Origin: CAZJHD01 sp964545855
GTDB lineage: Bacteria; Planctomycetota; UBA1135; JACQFD01
Assembly (NCBI GenBank): GCA_964545855.1
Contig: CAZJHD010000006.1
Coordinates: forward strand, 1 to 64,000
Length of the DNA stretch: 64,000 nt
Direction of reading: 5' to 3'
Part shown: in pieces, positions 44,945-53,116 of the stretch
How the letters are laid out: each line of letters begins with the position of its first letter
Numbering within the stretch: position 1 is the first letter of the stretch
Position numbers and translations under genes: made by a program
The notes under the pieces: generated by a model
What the model saw: the letters and a program-made list of their open reading frames with translations, nothing else
Database searches by the model: none
Told to the model about the DNA's origin: nothing

Positions 44945-46738
44945 TCAGGCGCCGTCCACCTCGAACTGCCGGAGGAACTCCTCGTTGTTCGGGGTGCGCT
45001 CGAGCTTGCGGAGGAGCTGCTCCATCGCCTCGATCGGCTTCATCTTCTGCAGCACGCGCCGCAGCGTGACGATGCGCTTCAGCTTGCTCGGCGAGATGAG
45101 CTTCTCCTCCTTGCGCGTGCCCGAGAGCCCGATCTCGAAGGCGGGGAAGATGCGCCGGTCGGCGAGCTGGCGCGACAGCACGAGCTCCATGTTCCCGGTG
45201 CCCTTGAACTCCTCGAAGATCACCTGGTCCATGCGCGAGCCCGTATCGACCAGCGCCGTGCCGAGGACCGTGAGGGCGCCGCCCCCTTCGGTGTTCCGGG
45301 CAGCGCCGAACATGCGCTTCGGGCGCTCCATGGTGCGGGAGTCGATGCCGCCCGTGAGGATTCGGCCCGAGTTCCCGATCTCCGCGTTGAAGGCGCGGCT
45401 CATGCGCGTGATCGAGTCGAGGAGGAGCATCACGTCCTTCTTGCACTCGACGAGCCGCTGCGCGCGTCGGAAGGCGGCCTCGGCGAGCTGGACGTGGTGC
45501 CGCGTGCCCTGGTCGAGCGTCGACAGGAACACGTCGCCCTTGACGAGCCGCTTCCATGCCGTGCCCTCCTCCGGACGCTCGTCCACGAGGAGCACCATGA
45601 GGTGCACGTCGGGATAGATCTGCTCCATCGCCTGCGCGACCTTGTGGAGGAAGATCGTCTTCCCGGTCCGCGGAGGCGCGACGACGAGACCGCGCTGGCC
45701 GCGTCCGACGGGGCAGAGGAGGTCGAGCACGCGCAGCGAGATGTCGCCACGATCACCGAGCTCGTAGTGGAAGTCGGGATCGATGACCGTGAGGTCCGCG
45801 AAGCGCGGAAGGCGCATCGCCTCGTCGGGCGACATGCCGTCGACCTGCACGACTTCGCGCAGAGCGACCTTCTGGCCGGCGCGCTGCGCCGGTGCGAGCG
45901 GACCCTCGACGAGGGAGCCGTCGCGGAGATCGAACCGGCGCACCACCTGCTGGGGGACGAAGACGTCGTCGGGTCCCGGCAGCATGTGATTGCGCATGAA
46001 GCGCAGGAACGCGGAGCCGTCGCGCTGCAGCTCGACGATCCCCTGGACCGTCTGATCCGACCCGGGAGGCGGGCCCTGCCGGCCGCGGTACTCGTCGGCG
46101 CGTCCGCGCGCGCGCCCGCGTCCATGACTCCCGCCCCGATCGCGTCGATCGACGGAGCCGCCCTGGCGGCCGCGGCCGCCCCAGCCACCGGAGAAGGGCG
46201 CGACGCCCATGGCGCCATCGCCGTAGTCGACGGGCGCGCCCGCGTCGCGTCCGCCGGGTGCCGAGCCGCCGGAGTCGCCGTCGTAGCCCTGGCCGTAGTC
46301 CGAAGGGTCGCGATCGTCGGATGGACCGCCGGGGAATCCGACGCCGTGAGGAAGGCCGAGATCGTCCGGCAGCCCCGGAGACCGGCCGCCGTTCCCGGGG
46401 CCTTCGTAGTCGGAGCCGCCGCGTCCGGAGCCACGGGGATCGTGTCCCGCCATCCCGGCGCCGCCCATTCCCGATCCATAGTCGCTGGGGCCCCCACCTC
46501 CGGGACCGCCATAGCCGCCTCCCGGTCCGTAGCCGCCTCCCGGTCCATAGCCGCCGCGCGGCTCGTAGCTGCCGCCATAGCCCGGAGCTCCGCCGAAGCC
46601 CTCGTAGCCCGATTCCCCGTAGCCGCCGGGTCCATACCCGGGCTGGGGGCCGAATCCGGGCTGGGAGTAGGGCCCGCCGCCTCCACCGGATCCCTTGTGA
46701 CGGCGGCGTCGGCGCGAGCGGTGATTCCTGGGTGCCAT
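44945..46738 (-). CDS. rho: Transcription termination factor Rho with Gly/Tyr-rich N-terminal low-complexity domain
   Basis: Rho is the hexameric RNA helicase that ends transcription. The C-terminal ~370 of 597 residues are the standard core: the RNA-binding domain (GIVELQRDGSAFLRF, near 226), Walker A APPRTGKT near 351 (usual PPKAGKT altered to PPRTGKT), VLLVDERPEE, the DSITRMSRAFN loop and GGIDSRTMERPKR. Ahead of it lies a basic tip (RNHRSRRRRRHKG) and about 200 residues of Gly, Tyr, Pro, Ser, Asp and Arg. This stretch includes repeated GYGPGGGYGPGGG and RGRGRARGR, and resembles prion-like/RGG domains. The ATG at 46738 begins exactly at the basic tip. It is a single gene on the strand of tRNA-Pro. 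Confidence 0.95.
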   Translation of the reverse strand: MAPRNHRSRRRRRHKGSGGGGGPYSQPGFGPQPGYGPGGYGESGYEGFGGAPGYGGSYEPRGGYGPGGGYGPGGGYGGPGGGGPSDYGSGMGGAGMAGHDPRGSGRGGSDYEGPGNGGRSPGLPDDLGLPHGVGFPGGPSDDRDPSDYGQGYDGDSGGSAPGGRDAGAPVDYGDGAMGVAPFSGGWGGRGRQGGSVDRRDRGGSHGRGRARGRADEYRGRQGPPPGSDQTVQGIVELQRDGSAFLRFMRNHMLPGPDDVFVPQQVVRRFDLRDGSLVEGPLAPAQRAGQKVALREVVQVDGMSPDEAMRLPRFADLTVIDPDFHYELGDRGDISLRVLDLLCPVGRGQRGLVVAPPRTGKTIFLHKVAQAMEQIYPDVHLMVLLVDERPEEGTAWKRLVKGDVFLSTLDQGTRHHVQLAEAAFRRAQRLVECKKDVMLLLDSITRMSRAFNAEIGNSGRILTGGIDSRTMERPKRMFGAARNTEGGGALTVLGTALVDTGSRMDQVIFEEFKGTGNMELVLSRQLADRRIFPAFEIGLSGTRKEEKLISPSKLKRIVTLRRVLQKMKPIEAMEQLLRKLERTPNNEEFLRQFEVDGA

Positions 46739-47372
46739 GTGCTGGGAGAGCGAGAGAAGGCCGCTTGGAGAGCGGCGGATGGGTGAAACGAATCGTGACG
46801 ATCGCGGCGGGAACCGGCGGGGTGGAGCTTCGCCGAGACCGCCCCCGACGGGCCTCGTGCGTCCTCCCCTTGGGAATCCCTCCGCGTCGAACACTGCGGC
46901 TCGCGATGAGCCGAAGCGCCGATCCCCGGTCATTCCGCTCGAGTCGCTCGATCCCGAAGGACTCGAATCCGTCAGGTTTCAGGAAACGCTGCAGTCACTT
47001 CGCAGGACGTCGTTCTTCCGGGACCACCAGGGCCTCCGGCTCGGAAACGGCCCCCAGGCCCCGAGCCCGGCGGCCCCGAGACCGGCGGACCGCCTTCGGC
47101 GAATCGCGCGCATCGTCTCGTCGATGCCCGAAGTCTCGTCGATGTCCGGAGTGTCGTCGACCCACAGAGTCTCTTCGGCCTACAGAGTCTCATCGACTCA
47201 CAGCGTCTCGTCGATGCTCGGACGTCCGCGATCGGGGCCTCGTTGCGCCAGGATCCGCGCCCCGGAAGGGCGCGTGCCGCGCCCAGATGAGGCAGCTGCC
47301 GCGAGCCGAAAGGGCAGGAGGCGGGAGCTTCCTGCGGCCGCGACGCCCGTCCGCGCGTCGCGAGTGAAGAAC
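46739..47372 (-). other. Long untranslated region upstream of rho
   Basis: 634 nt between tRNA-Pro and rho with no convincing gene. It holds six 18-nt tandem repeats (47115-47222) and a small inverted repeat GTTTC-AG-GAAAC near 46979. It should contain the rho promoter and leader; rho is autoregulated through its leader in several bacteria. No clear -10/-35 pair was found. Confidence 0.5.
47115..47222. repeat. Six 18-nt tandem direct repeats
   Basis: Units start at 47115, 47133, 47151, 47169, 47187 and 47205, all exactly 18 nt. The consensus is close to GTCTCGTCGATGCCCGGA, with the first 9 bases the most conserved. There is no spacer between units. The repeat lies about 380-480 nt upstream of rho and is not part of a recognised gene. 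Confidence 0.85.
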
Positions 47373-47450
<78 letters not shown>

Positions 47451-47511
47451 GATGTCTCGAACGAGGCTAGCGGGGGCCCCGCGCCGAATCAAGCGAGGCC
47501 CTGGACTGGCG

Positions 47512-49083
47512 TCACTTGCCCAGGTCGACGAAGACGCCGCCGTTCTGCTCCGCCAGGTTCTTCATGAATCCCTTCTCGAACTCGCCGATGGCGAGGACGT
47601 GGATCGTGATCTTCCGCGAGCCGTTCGCCTCGCGCACCGCCTGCAGGATGTCGTCCGTGTCGACCAGGTCTCCCACGGAGGGCTTCCCGTCGCTCAGGAA
47701 GAAGACGGTGTCGACGGCCGGCGCGTCGTTCTTCGTGAGGACGCCCCGCTCGGGCTCGCCCAATCCGTACATGAGTGCGCCGTAGGTGTTCGTGCGACCT
47801 TCCCCGAGAGCGGCCGCCCCCGAGAGCCCGGCCGAGGCCAGCTCCTCGCGCGAGTGTCCGCCGAGCGGCTGCAGGGCGCGCGCGTAGTCGATCGCGGTGT
47901 TGCGATTCACGGGATTGGCGGGAACGAGATTCCCCCGCTTCCAGGGCTTCACCTTCGTCGCGAAGGTCACGATCGAGAACTCCGTCTTCGAGTCGAGGGC
48001 CTCGATCGTTCGCGCGAGTTCCTCCTTCACGATGTCCATCTTCGAGAAGCCGGGGTAGTTGCGGTCGCGGTAGCGCTCGCGCTCGAGGATGAGGTCCTCC
48101 ATCGATCCCGACGTGTCGATGATGAACATCACTCGCTTGCTCGGAGTCTGCACTCCGAGGAACTCGGTGATCTTCCGCTCCTTGTAGACGCCGGTCCCGC
48201 CCTTGGGCGCCGCCTCGCGCGCCGCTTCCGCCTTCGCGAGCTCCGCGAGCGTCGGCAGCCGGTATCCGGGGTCGCGTGCGTAGGCCTCGAACCAGCGCCT
48301 CCAGATCTCCGCGTCGCGTCCGAAGTCCCGCCCCACGAGCGCCGTCAGGGTCTGCGCGGCGTCCTGGACGAGTCGTCCCTCGTCGGACTCGACGATCTTC
48401 ACGAGCGGCTCGAGCGCATCCTTGGTGCGCACGCGCGCCAGCGCGGCGATCACGGCGGCCCGCACGCGCCAGTCCTTGTCGTCGAGGAGGCGCACGAGCT
48501 CGGGGCCGGCCGCGGCCGACTCGTCGGGGATCCGGCGGAGGGCATCGGCGGTCGCGATGCGCACGAGCGGCTCGGAGTCCTTGAGGAGCGGCAGGAGCGT
48601 CGGGATCGACGCCGCTTCGGCGAAGGAGCCGAGCGCCTCGGCGCCCCGGTACTTGATCGTCCAATCCCCCTTGTCGATCGCCCTCTCGATCTCCGCGCGG
48701 GCCGAGCTCCTTCGGCCCTCGCCGAGGATCTGGCAGGCGGCGGCCACGAGTGCCTTGTCGCGCTTTCGCAGGCTCGACGTGAGGTACTCGATCACGGCGG
48801 CGTCGTCGTTCTTCGCGAGGACCTTCAGGGCCGCCTTGCGGACGTCGGTCTCCTCGTCCTTCAGGACCGGCAGCAGCGCGTCGGCCACCTCCATTCCGCC
48901 GAGTCCCTCGAGGGCGTAGATCGCCTCGACACGCTCCGCCGTGCTCTCGAGCCGAGGGAACTGCCTCTTGAAGTCGGAGACGTCGGTGCCCTGGGGCGGT
49001 GCGAAGGCCGCCGCGGGAGCGGCCGATCCGGCCAGGGCGACGACGAGCGCGGGGAGAGTGGACGCGAGGAGCCTTCGCAGCAT
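47512..49083 (-). CDS. Secreted HEAT-repeat plus VWA-domain protein
   Basis: A 523-residue exported protein. A signal peptide at residues 1-27 (LASTLPALVVALAGSAAPAAAFA) precedes about six HEAT-like helical repeats in residues 35-260 (for example VADALLPVLKDEETDVRKAAL and IPTLLPLLKDSEPLVRIATADAL). The VWA domain from about 315 to the end has the metal site MFIIDTSGSMEDL (DxSxS) and a later T in GRTNTYGAL. The HEAT part probably binds a partner and the VWA part a metal-bridged ligand in the periplasm. It is a single gene; a 20-nt (GC)10 run lies 34 nt upstream of the start. Confidence 0.87.
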   Translation of the reverse strand: MLRRLLASTLPALVVALAGSAAPAAAFAPPQGTDVSDFKRQFPRLESTAERVEAIYALEGLGGMEVADALLPVLKDEETDVRKAALKVLAKNDDAAVIEYLTSSLRKRDKALVAAACQILGEGRRSSARAEIERAIDKGDWTIKYRGAEALGSFAEAASIPTLLPLLKDSEPLVRIATADALRRIPDESAAAGPELVRLLDDKDWRVRAAVIAALARVRTKDALEPLVKIVESDEGRLVQDAAQTLTALVGRDFGRDAEIWRRWFEAYARDPGYRLPTLAELAKAEAAREAAPKGGTGVYKERKITEFLGVQTPSKRVMFIIDTSGSMEDLILERERYRDRNYPGFSKMDIVKEELARTIEALDSKTEFSIVTFATKVKPWKRGNLVPANPVNRNTAIDYARALQPLGGHSREELASAGLSGAAALGEGRTNTYGALMYGLGEPERGVLTKNDAPAVDTVFFLSDGKPSVGDLVDTDDILQAVREANGSRKITIHVLAIGEFEKGFMKNLAEQNGGVFVDLGK

Positions 49084-49116
49084 GTTCGATCCGGACCGAG
49101 GCGAGACTCCAGGATG

Positions 49117-49136
49117 GCGCGCGCGCGCGCGCGCGC
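49117..49136. repeat. (GC)10 dinucleotide run
   Basis: Ten uninterrupted GC steps between the divergent HEAT/VWA and TIM-barrel genes. Such runs can adopt Z-DNA and may slip in replication. The run lies in the promoter region of both genes. Confidence 0.9.
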
Positions 49137-49218
49137 AACCTTCTGGCAGGTGCGTGAGCGCGGCGGTCGCGCGCAGGTTCCCCCTCGCATCGACCGCGCC
49201 GGCGCGCAGAATCGGCGT

Positions 49219-50028
49219 GTGCCCCTCGGAATCTCGACCCGCCTCTTCGCCCGCCATCGCTTCGACCCCGCCTGGAGCGCGCGGCTCCGAAAGCTCGGCT
49301 ACGAGCACCTGGAGCTCTTCGCGGCGGAGCCCCATCTCCCCTACCGCGACCCCAAGGCCGTGACGGATCTCCGCGCCGCCCTCGAGGACGCGGGTCTCGC
49401 TCCCACGGCGGTGCAGCTCCCGTGGTTCGAGAGCCTCGATGCCCTCGGGCGCGGAGAGCTCCTATCGGTCATCGACGCCGACGACGCGCGCCGCGAGAAG
49501 GCGTTCTGCGAGGCCGAGCTCGCCCTCGAAGCGGCGGCGGACCTCGGCGCGACGCTCGCCGTGCTGCGCCTCGGAGAGCCGGGGGACCAGGCCGACGAGG
49601 CGCGCCGCGTCCTCGTCGAGGAGGCCATCGCCCGCATCTCGGGGCATGCTTCTCCGCGCGGGATCGAGGTCGCGCTCGAGAACGTCGGGAGCGCGCTGAC
49701 ACGCGTGGGCGCCCTCCTCGAGTCGATCGAGATCGTCGGTCGCTCGCTGGTGGGCGTCTGTGTCGACGTGGCGACGGCGATCGAGAGCGGAGAAGGGCTC
49801 GGCGCCCTGCGCGAGGCGGGGCGCGAGCTCGTCCACGTACAGGCGTCCGAGCCGGTGGCCGGCACACGGGCGATCCCCGGCTCCGGCGCCTGCGACTGGA
49901 CGGAGGTGCGCCGCGTGCTCGACGAGGTCGGCTACGAGGGATTCGTCAGCGTCGAGGCCGACACCGCGAACGGAGATCTCGAAGCCGCTTTCGACGCTGC
50001 GCGTCGCGCCGCGGAGAGCCTTCGCTGA
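49219..50028 (+). CDS. TIM-barrel protein of the xylose isomerase-like/AP endonuclease 2 family
   Basis: This 269-residue TIM barrel begins with the first strand LGISTRLF. LGYEHLELFA, VALENVGSA, GVCVDVATA and SVEADT supply the acidic metal ligands in the order typical of the xylose isomerase-like (Pfam AP_endonuc_2) family. GACDWTEVRRVLDEVGYEGFVSVE is the usual C-terminal block of sugar-phosphate isomerase/epimerases. The substrate cannot be predicted; sugar or inositol isomerisation is likely. The GTG start at 49219 puts the first strand at the N-terminus, and CAGAAT 6 nt upstream may be its -10. Confidence 0.85.
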   Translation: MPLGISTRLFARHRFDPAWSARLRKLGYEHLELFAAEPHLPYRDPKAVTDLRAALEDAGLAPTAVQLPWFESLDALGRGELLSVIDADDARREKAFCEAELALEAAADLGATLAVLRLGEPGDQADEARRVLVEEAIARISGHASPRGIEVALENVGSALTRVGALLESIEIVGRSLVGVCVDVATAIESGEGLGALREAGRELVHVQASEPVAGTRAIPGSGACDWTEVRRVLDEVGYEGFVSVEADTANGDLEAAFDAARRAAESLR

Positions 50029-50039
50029 GGGACGCGTGG

Positions 50040-50068
50040 GTCGCGGCGGCGCCGTGCGGCGGCGCGAC
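50040..50068. terminator. Possible bidirectional hairpin terminator
   Basis: GTCGCG at 50040-50045 and CGCGAC at 50063-50068 pair around a GC-rich interior in the 76-nt gap between convergent genes. No T-run is present. Confidence 0.3.
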
Positions 50069-50104
50069 GATGCCCGCGGGCGAGGTCCGCCGACGACGGG
50101 CGGA

Positions 50105-51265
50105 TCAGTTCCCCGATCCCTTCGTCGAGCCGCCGAGGATCAGCCCGGCGGCGCTCCGAAGCTCGACGCTCGCGATGGCGGCTCGGGGCACGCCGATGCG
50201 CGCCGATCCGAGAGAGAGCGCGATCTCCGTCTCGCGCTCCTCGGCGAGCCGTCCCGCGATGCGATTGCCGTTCACGAGCTGCACTACGGCCTCGGGACCG
50301 TCCGTCTGCGGTCCTTGCACCATCGGCACGATCGTGTCGACGTCCTGCAGGAGGAGCTCGATCTCGCCCTTGGGCACGGAGAGCTTCGCGCTCGCCTCGT
50401 CGAAACGTGCGAGGCGTCCGTCGAAGACGTTCCCGTTGCGGAGCCGGATCAGGACCATGGCGCCGCGTCCCAGGGCGGAGAGCGCCTGCCGCGACGCCTG
50501 GTCGGCGGCGGCGCTCGACGCGGCGGGGTCGGCCGCGGTCGGCGCGACGGCGACCGGTCCCAGGGGCGCCGGCACCGGATCGTCCGTGGCGATCGGAGGC
50601 GCCCCGGGCGGGTCCGTCGAGACGGCGGCGAGGGCCAGGGATCGCACGGATTCGGCGGGCTCCGCCACGGACGGCATTCCGGCGACCGTGGGCGTCGCGG
50701 CGAAGGACTCCGTCGGGCTCGTGGCGCAGGCGGGGTCGAGCCGGAACGGAGAGAAGGGTGCGGGCGCGACGGGCGGGAGGACCGCCACCGGCGCGATCGG
50801 CGCGGCCGGCTCGTTCTGGAGGAAGAACCCGCCGACGGCGCCGACGGCGAGCACGAGTGCCGCTGCCAGTCCCGCAGCCATCCAGGGCCGGAACCTCGGA
50901 CGGAGCACCGGAGCGAGCTCGTCGTCGTCCTCGAGCATCGCGAGGACCTCTTCGTCGTCTCCGATCTCGCCGAGGGCCTCGACGGGCGGCTCCACCGCGA
51001 CCGTCTCCCCCGCCGCGGCGGCGAGCTCGATCTCCACGTCGTCGCCGTGGGCGAAGACGCCGGAGGCGTCGATGTCCAGGTCGAAGGATCCTGCGGGACC
51101 CGCGGCCAATGCCGCGATCGCGTCGGGCCCCATGTGAGCGAGGTCGTCGTCGGCCGTGGTCTCGAGCCCTGCGACGACGAAGAGGTCTTCGTCCGGTCGC
51201 GCTCTGGAGCCGTCGGCGCCAGCGGACCCCGCTTCGAAATCGGGGGGTTGAGGAGACTGGGCCAT
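50105..51265 (-). CDS. Single-pass membrane protein with C-terminal Sm/SH3-like modules
   Basis: A 386-residue protein of unrecognised family. An acidic cytoplasmic N-terminus (residues 1-120, with an EIGDDEEVLAMLEDDDEL patch) precedes one membrane helix (WMAAGLAAALVLAVGAVGGFFL) and a proline/alanine-rich spacer. Two similar beta modules close the protein: RLRNGNVFDGRLARFDEAS, then QLVNGNRIAGRLAEERETE, each with the pattern L-x-N-G-N-x-x-x-G-R-L. Such modules recur in planctomycete envelope proteins and look like small beta-barrels. It is on the strand opposite the TIM-barrel gene and has no visible operon partner. Confidence 0.6.
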   Translation of the reverse strand: MAQSPQPPDFEAGSAGADGSRARPDEDLFVVAGLETTADDDLAHMGPDAIAALAAGPAGSFDLDIDASGVFAHGDDVEIELAAAAGETVAVEPPVEALGEIGDDEEVLAMLEDDDELAPVLRPRFRPWMAAGLAAALVLAVGAVGGFFLQNEPAAPIAPVAVLPPVAPAPFSPFRLDPACATSPTESFAATPTVAGMPSVAEPAESVRSLALAAVSTDPPGAPPIATDDPVPAPLGPVAVAPTAADPAASSAAADQASRQALSALGRGAMVLIRLRNGNVFDGRLARFDEASAKLSVPKGEIELLLQDVDTIVPMVQGPQTDGPEAVVQLVNGNRIAGRLAEERETEIALSLGSARIGVPRAAIASVELRSAAGLILGGSTKGSGN

Positions 51266-51492
51266 GGTGGTTGCGCGCGTCGACCGGGGGCGACCCGGGC
51301 GTTATCGGCAACGGCGGCGAATCGTCTGGAGCGCCGCTTCGGTGCGGCCGGGGAGGGCAGGGGGAATCCCCTCGACGCTCCAGGGGAGGTGCCTATGCTT
51401 CTCCGCTCCACGAGGGCCGTCGCGACGCAGTGCGAGCGACGCCCGTCACCCCTTCGGCGCCCGATTCGGCGCATCCCAGGAGTCTCCCTTCC

Positions 51493-52056
51493 ATGCAGAT
51501 GAGCTTTCGGCACGCAGTCCCCACACTCCTCGGTCTCGCCGCGATCGCGGCTTCGTTCCTGCTGACGGAGCGGAGCCTGGCGACTGCGACTCCATCGCTC
51601 CAGGCGGCGACCCGCGAGGACGTGACGCAGCGCATCGAGAAGTTCCTCGCGAACGTCGGCGACACCCAGAACCGGGACACCCTCGTGGCGTCGCTCGTCG
51701 CGGGCGGGCCGATCGAGGGCCTTGCGCCGAACGTCGCGAAGATCGGGCAGCTCGCCGACATCATGATCAAGGAAGCCGGCCTTCCGCTCGGTGGAGCGTC
51801 CGCCGTGGCTCTCGCCGACGAGAAGAACGTCGGTGAGTTCCTCACGGCCCGCACCTATGTCGTGCGTGGCGAGCGCGCCCCCATGGTCTGGCAGTTCATG
51901 ATCTACAACGGGGCCAAGGGATGGTGCGTCCAGGAGCTCGGAGTGAGCCCGAACGCCCACTGCGTCCTCCCCTCCTGGCGCGACATGCAGCTGATCCAGC
52001 AGCAGGCGCCGCGTGCGGCCGGATCGCAGGCGGAGCCTGCGTCCGCTCAGAAGTAG
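51493..52056 (+). CDS. Exported protein of unknown function
   Basis: The 187-residue product has a signal peptide (residues 5-30, HAVPTLLGLAAIAASFLLTERSLA). Its mature region is of mixed helix and strand with two cysteines (GWCVQELG and AHCVLPSW) that could form a disulfide. No family is recognised. CAGGAG lies 9 nt before the ATG, so this gene uses a normal ribosome site, unlike several neighbours. A strong hairpin follows the stop. Confidence 0.65.
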   Translation: MQMSFRHAVPTLLGLAAIAASFLLTERSLATATPSLQAATREDVTQRIEKFLANVGDTQNRDTLVASLVAGGPIEGLAPNVAKIGQLADIMIKEAGLPLGGASAVALADEKNVGEFLTARTYVVRGERAPMVWQFMIYNGAKGWCVQELGVSPNAHCVLPSWRDMQLIQQQAPRAAGSQAEPASAQK

Positions 52057-52097
52057 GAGCCGTCGCCGCGAGCATCCGCGCGGGCGAACCGCGCGGA

Positions 52098-52145
52098 CGA
52101 ACATCCATCGCCGCGGTCGGATCGCTCCGGTCGCGGCGATGTTCG
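52098..52145. terminator. Strong bidirectional hairpin between convergent genes
   Basis: CGAAC and ATCGCCGCG (52098-52115, with a 4-nt bulge) pair with CGCGGCGAT and GTTCG (52132-52145). The apical region contains a further CGGA/TCCG stem. It sits between the exported-protein gene and the DUF2017 gene and could end both transcripts. Confidence 0.65.
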
Positions 52146-52167
52146 TTGCAGCCGCGTTAATCGGCGC

Positions 52168-52734
52168 TCAGCCCGGTGGCGTCTCTCCAGGTGGTTGCGG
52201 CTCGGCGGGCCGATCGGCGGCTGCCACCAGGAGCTCCTCGATCCACCCGAGGAGGTGGACCTTCCAGACGGCGAGGTCGCGTTCCGATCCGGGGTCGAGC
52301 GCCCGCCGATGGTCGAGATCCTCCTCCGAGAGGCGGTGCACCTCGCCCAGGGCGAGACGGGCGCAGTTGAGGGAGGTCATCCAGGCCGTGTGGTGCCGTG
52401 CCGGGATCCGAAGGCGCCAGGAACGCTTCGCGCTGGGATCGCTCTCGAGCGTCGCGAGGTCCTCCTCCACGAGTTCCATCGAGCTGCGGAAGAGGTCGCG
52501 GATCTCCGGGGCTCCGTGGCGCCGCCATTGAGCGTTCGACTCCTCGTCGTCGTAGGCGTCCGGGAAGAGCCTCCTCCGCGCGCGCTCGTCGTCCCGGGAC
52601 ATCGCGAGCAGCGCCGGCAGCTCGCGGAGGACGAAGACGAAGGGCATCTCCAGGTGCCCGAGCACCACGTCCCCGGTGCGGCGGATGGAGACCCGAGGCT
52701 CGCGCATGGATTTCGGCTCCGGGGCGGAGGTCAC
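52168..52734 (-). CDS. DUF2017-like protein coupled to clpS
   Basis: A 188-residue helical, acidic protein without signal or membrane segment. Position and character (ELPALLAMSRDDERARRRLFP, then W-M-x-S-L-N-x-A-R-L-A-L-G and a charged C-terminus) match the DUF2017 family that follows clpS in actinobacteria. The GTG start overlaps the clpS stop (GTGA, 52731-52734), so translation is coupled. It may help ClpS or Clp protease delivery, but no activity is known. It ends in front of the strong hairpin at 52098-52145. Confidence 0.7.
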   Translation of the reverse strand: MTSAPEPKSMREPRVSIRRTGDVVLGHLEMPFVFVLRELPALLAMSRDDERARRRLFPDAYDDEESNAQWRRHGAPEIRDLFRSSMELVEEDLATLESDPSAKRSWRLRIPARHHTAWMTSLNCARLALGEVHRLSEEDLDHRRALDPGSERDLAVWKVHLLGWIEELLVAAADRPAEPQPPGETPPG

Positions 52735-53036
52735 GCCTGCCCGGGCTCCAGCTTCGCGAGCAGCGAGTACGAGTGGAGTCTCTGCACGTAGAGCTCCGCC
52801 TGCTCGCGGGCGCCGCTCCAGACGATGGAGCGGCCCTTCTGATGCACCTCAAGCATCAGGGACTGCGCCTTCTGCCGCGAGAACCCGAAGAGCCGCTGGA
52901 GCACCATGGTCACGTACGACATCAACGTGATCGGATCGTTCAGAACGATCACGTTCCAGGGTGGCGCGAGCCTCGTCCGCGCATCGGTCTTCTCGTGCGT
53001 CTCGAGATCGGGGGGCGGCGGAGTCGATCCGGCCAT
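52731..53036 (-). CDS. clpS: ATP-dependent Clp protease adaptor ClpS
   Basis: ClpS delivers N-degron substrates to ClpAP/ClpCP. The 101-residue product has a disordered 25-residue N-terminus and the ClpS core: PPWNVIVLNDPITLMSYVTMVLQ (N/D substrate pocket), LFGFSRQKAQSLMLEVHQKG and the small-residue end. The length is typical. TACCAT lies 9 nt before the ATG with no Shine-Dalgarno sequence. It is coupled to the DUF2017 gene downstream. Confidence 0.95.
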   Translation of the reverse strand: MAGSTPPPPDLETHEKTDARTRLAPPWNVIVLNDPITLMSYVTMVLQRLFGFSRQKAQSLMLEVHQKGRSIVWSGAREQAELYVQRLHSYSLLAKLEPGQA

Positions 53037-53045
53037 GGCGGCTCC

Positions 53046-53051
53046 ATGGTA
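53046..53051 (-). promoter_or_regulatory. Candidate -10 element for leaderless clpS mRNA
   Basis: TACCAT (TANNNT) on the minus strand, 9 nt before the clpS ATG. Confidence 0.5.
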
Positions 53052-53116
53052 GCGAGGCGGCCGCGGGGCGAGAGCGCGCGGATGGCGTCGCCGAGGACGT
53101 GCTGGCGCGGGCGCCG

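Noticed and set aside
47115..47222. CRISPR-like array
   Set aside because: Units are contiguous without spacers, too short, and no cas genes are present.
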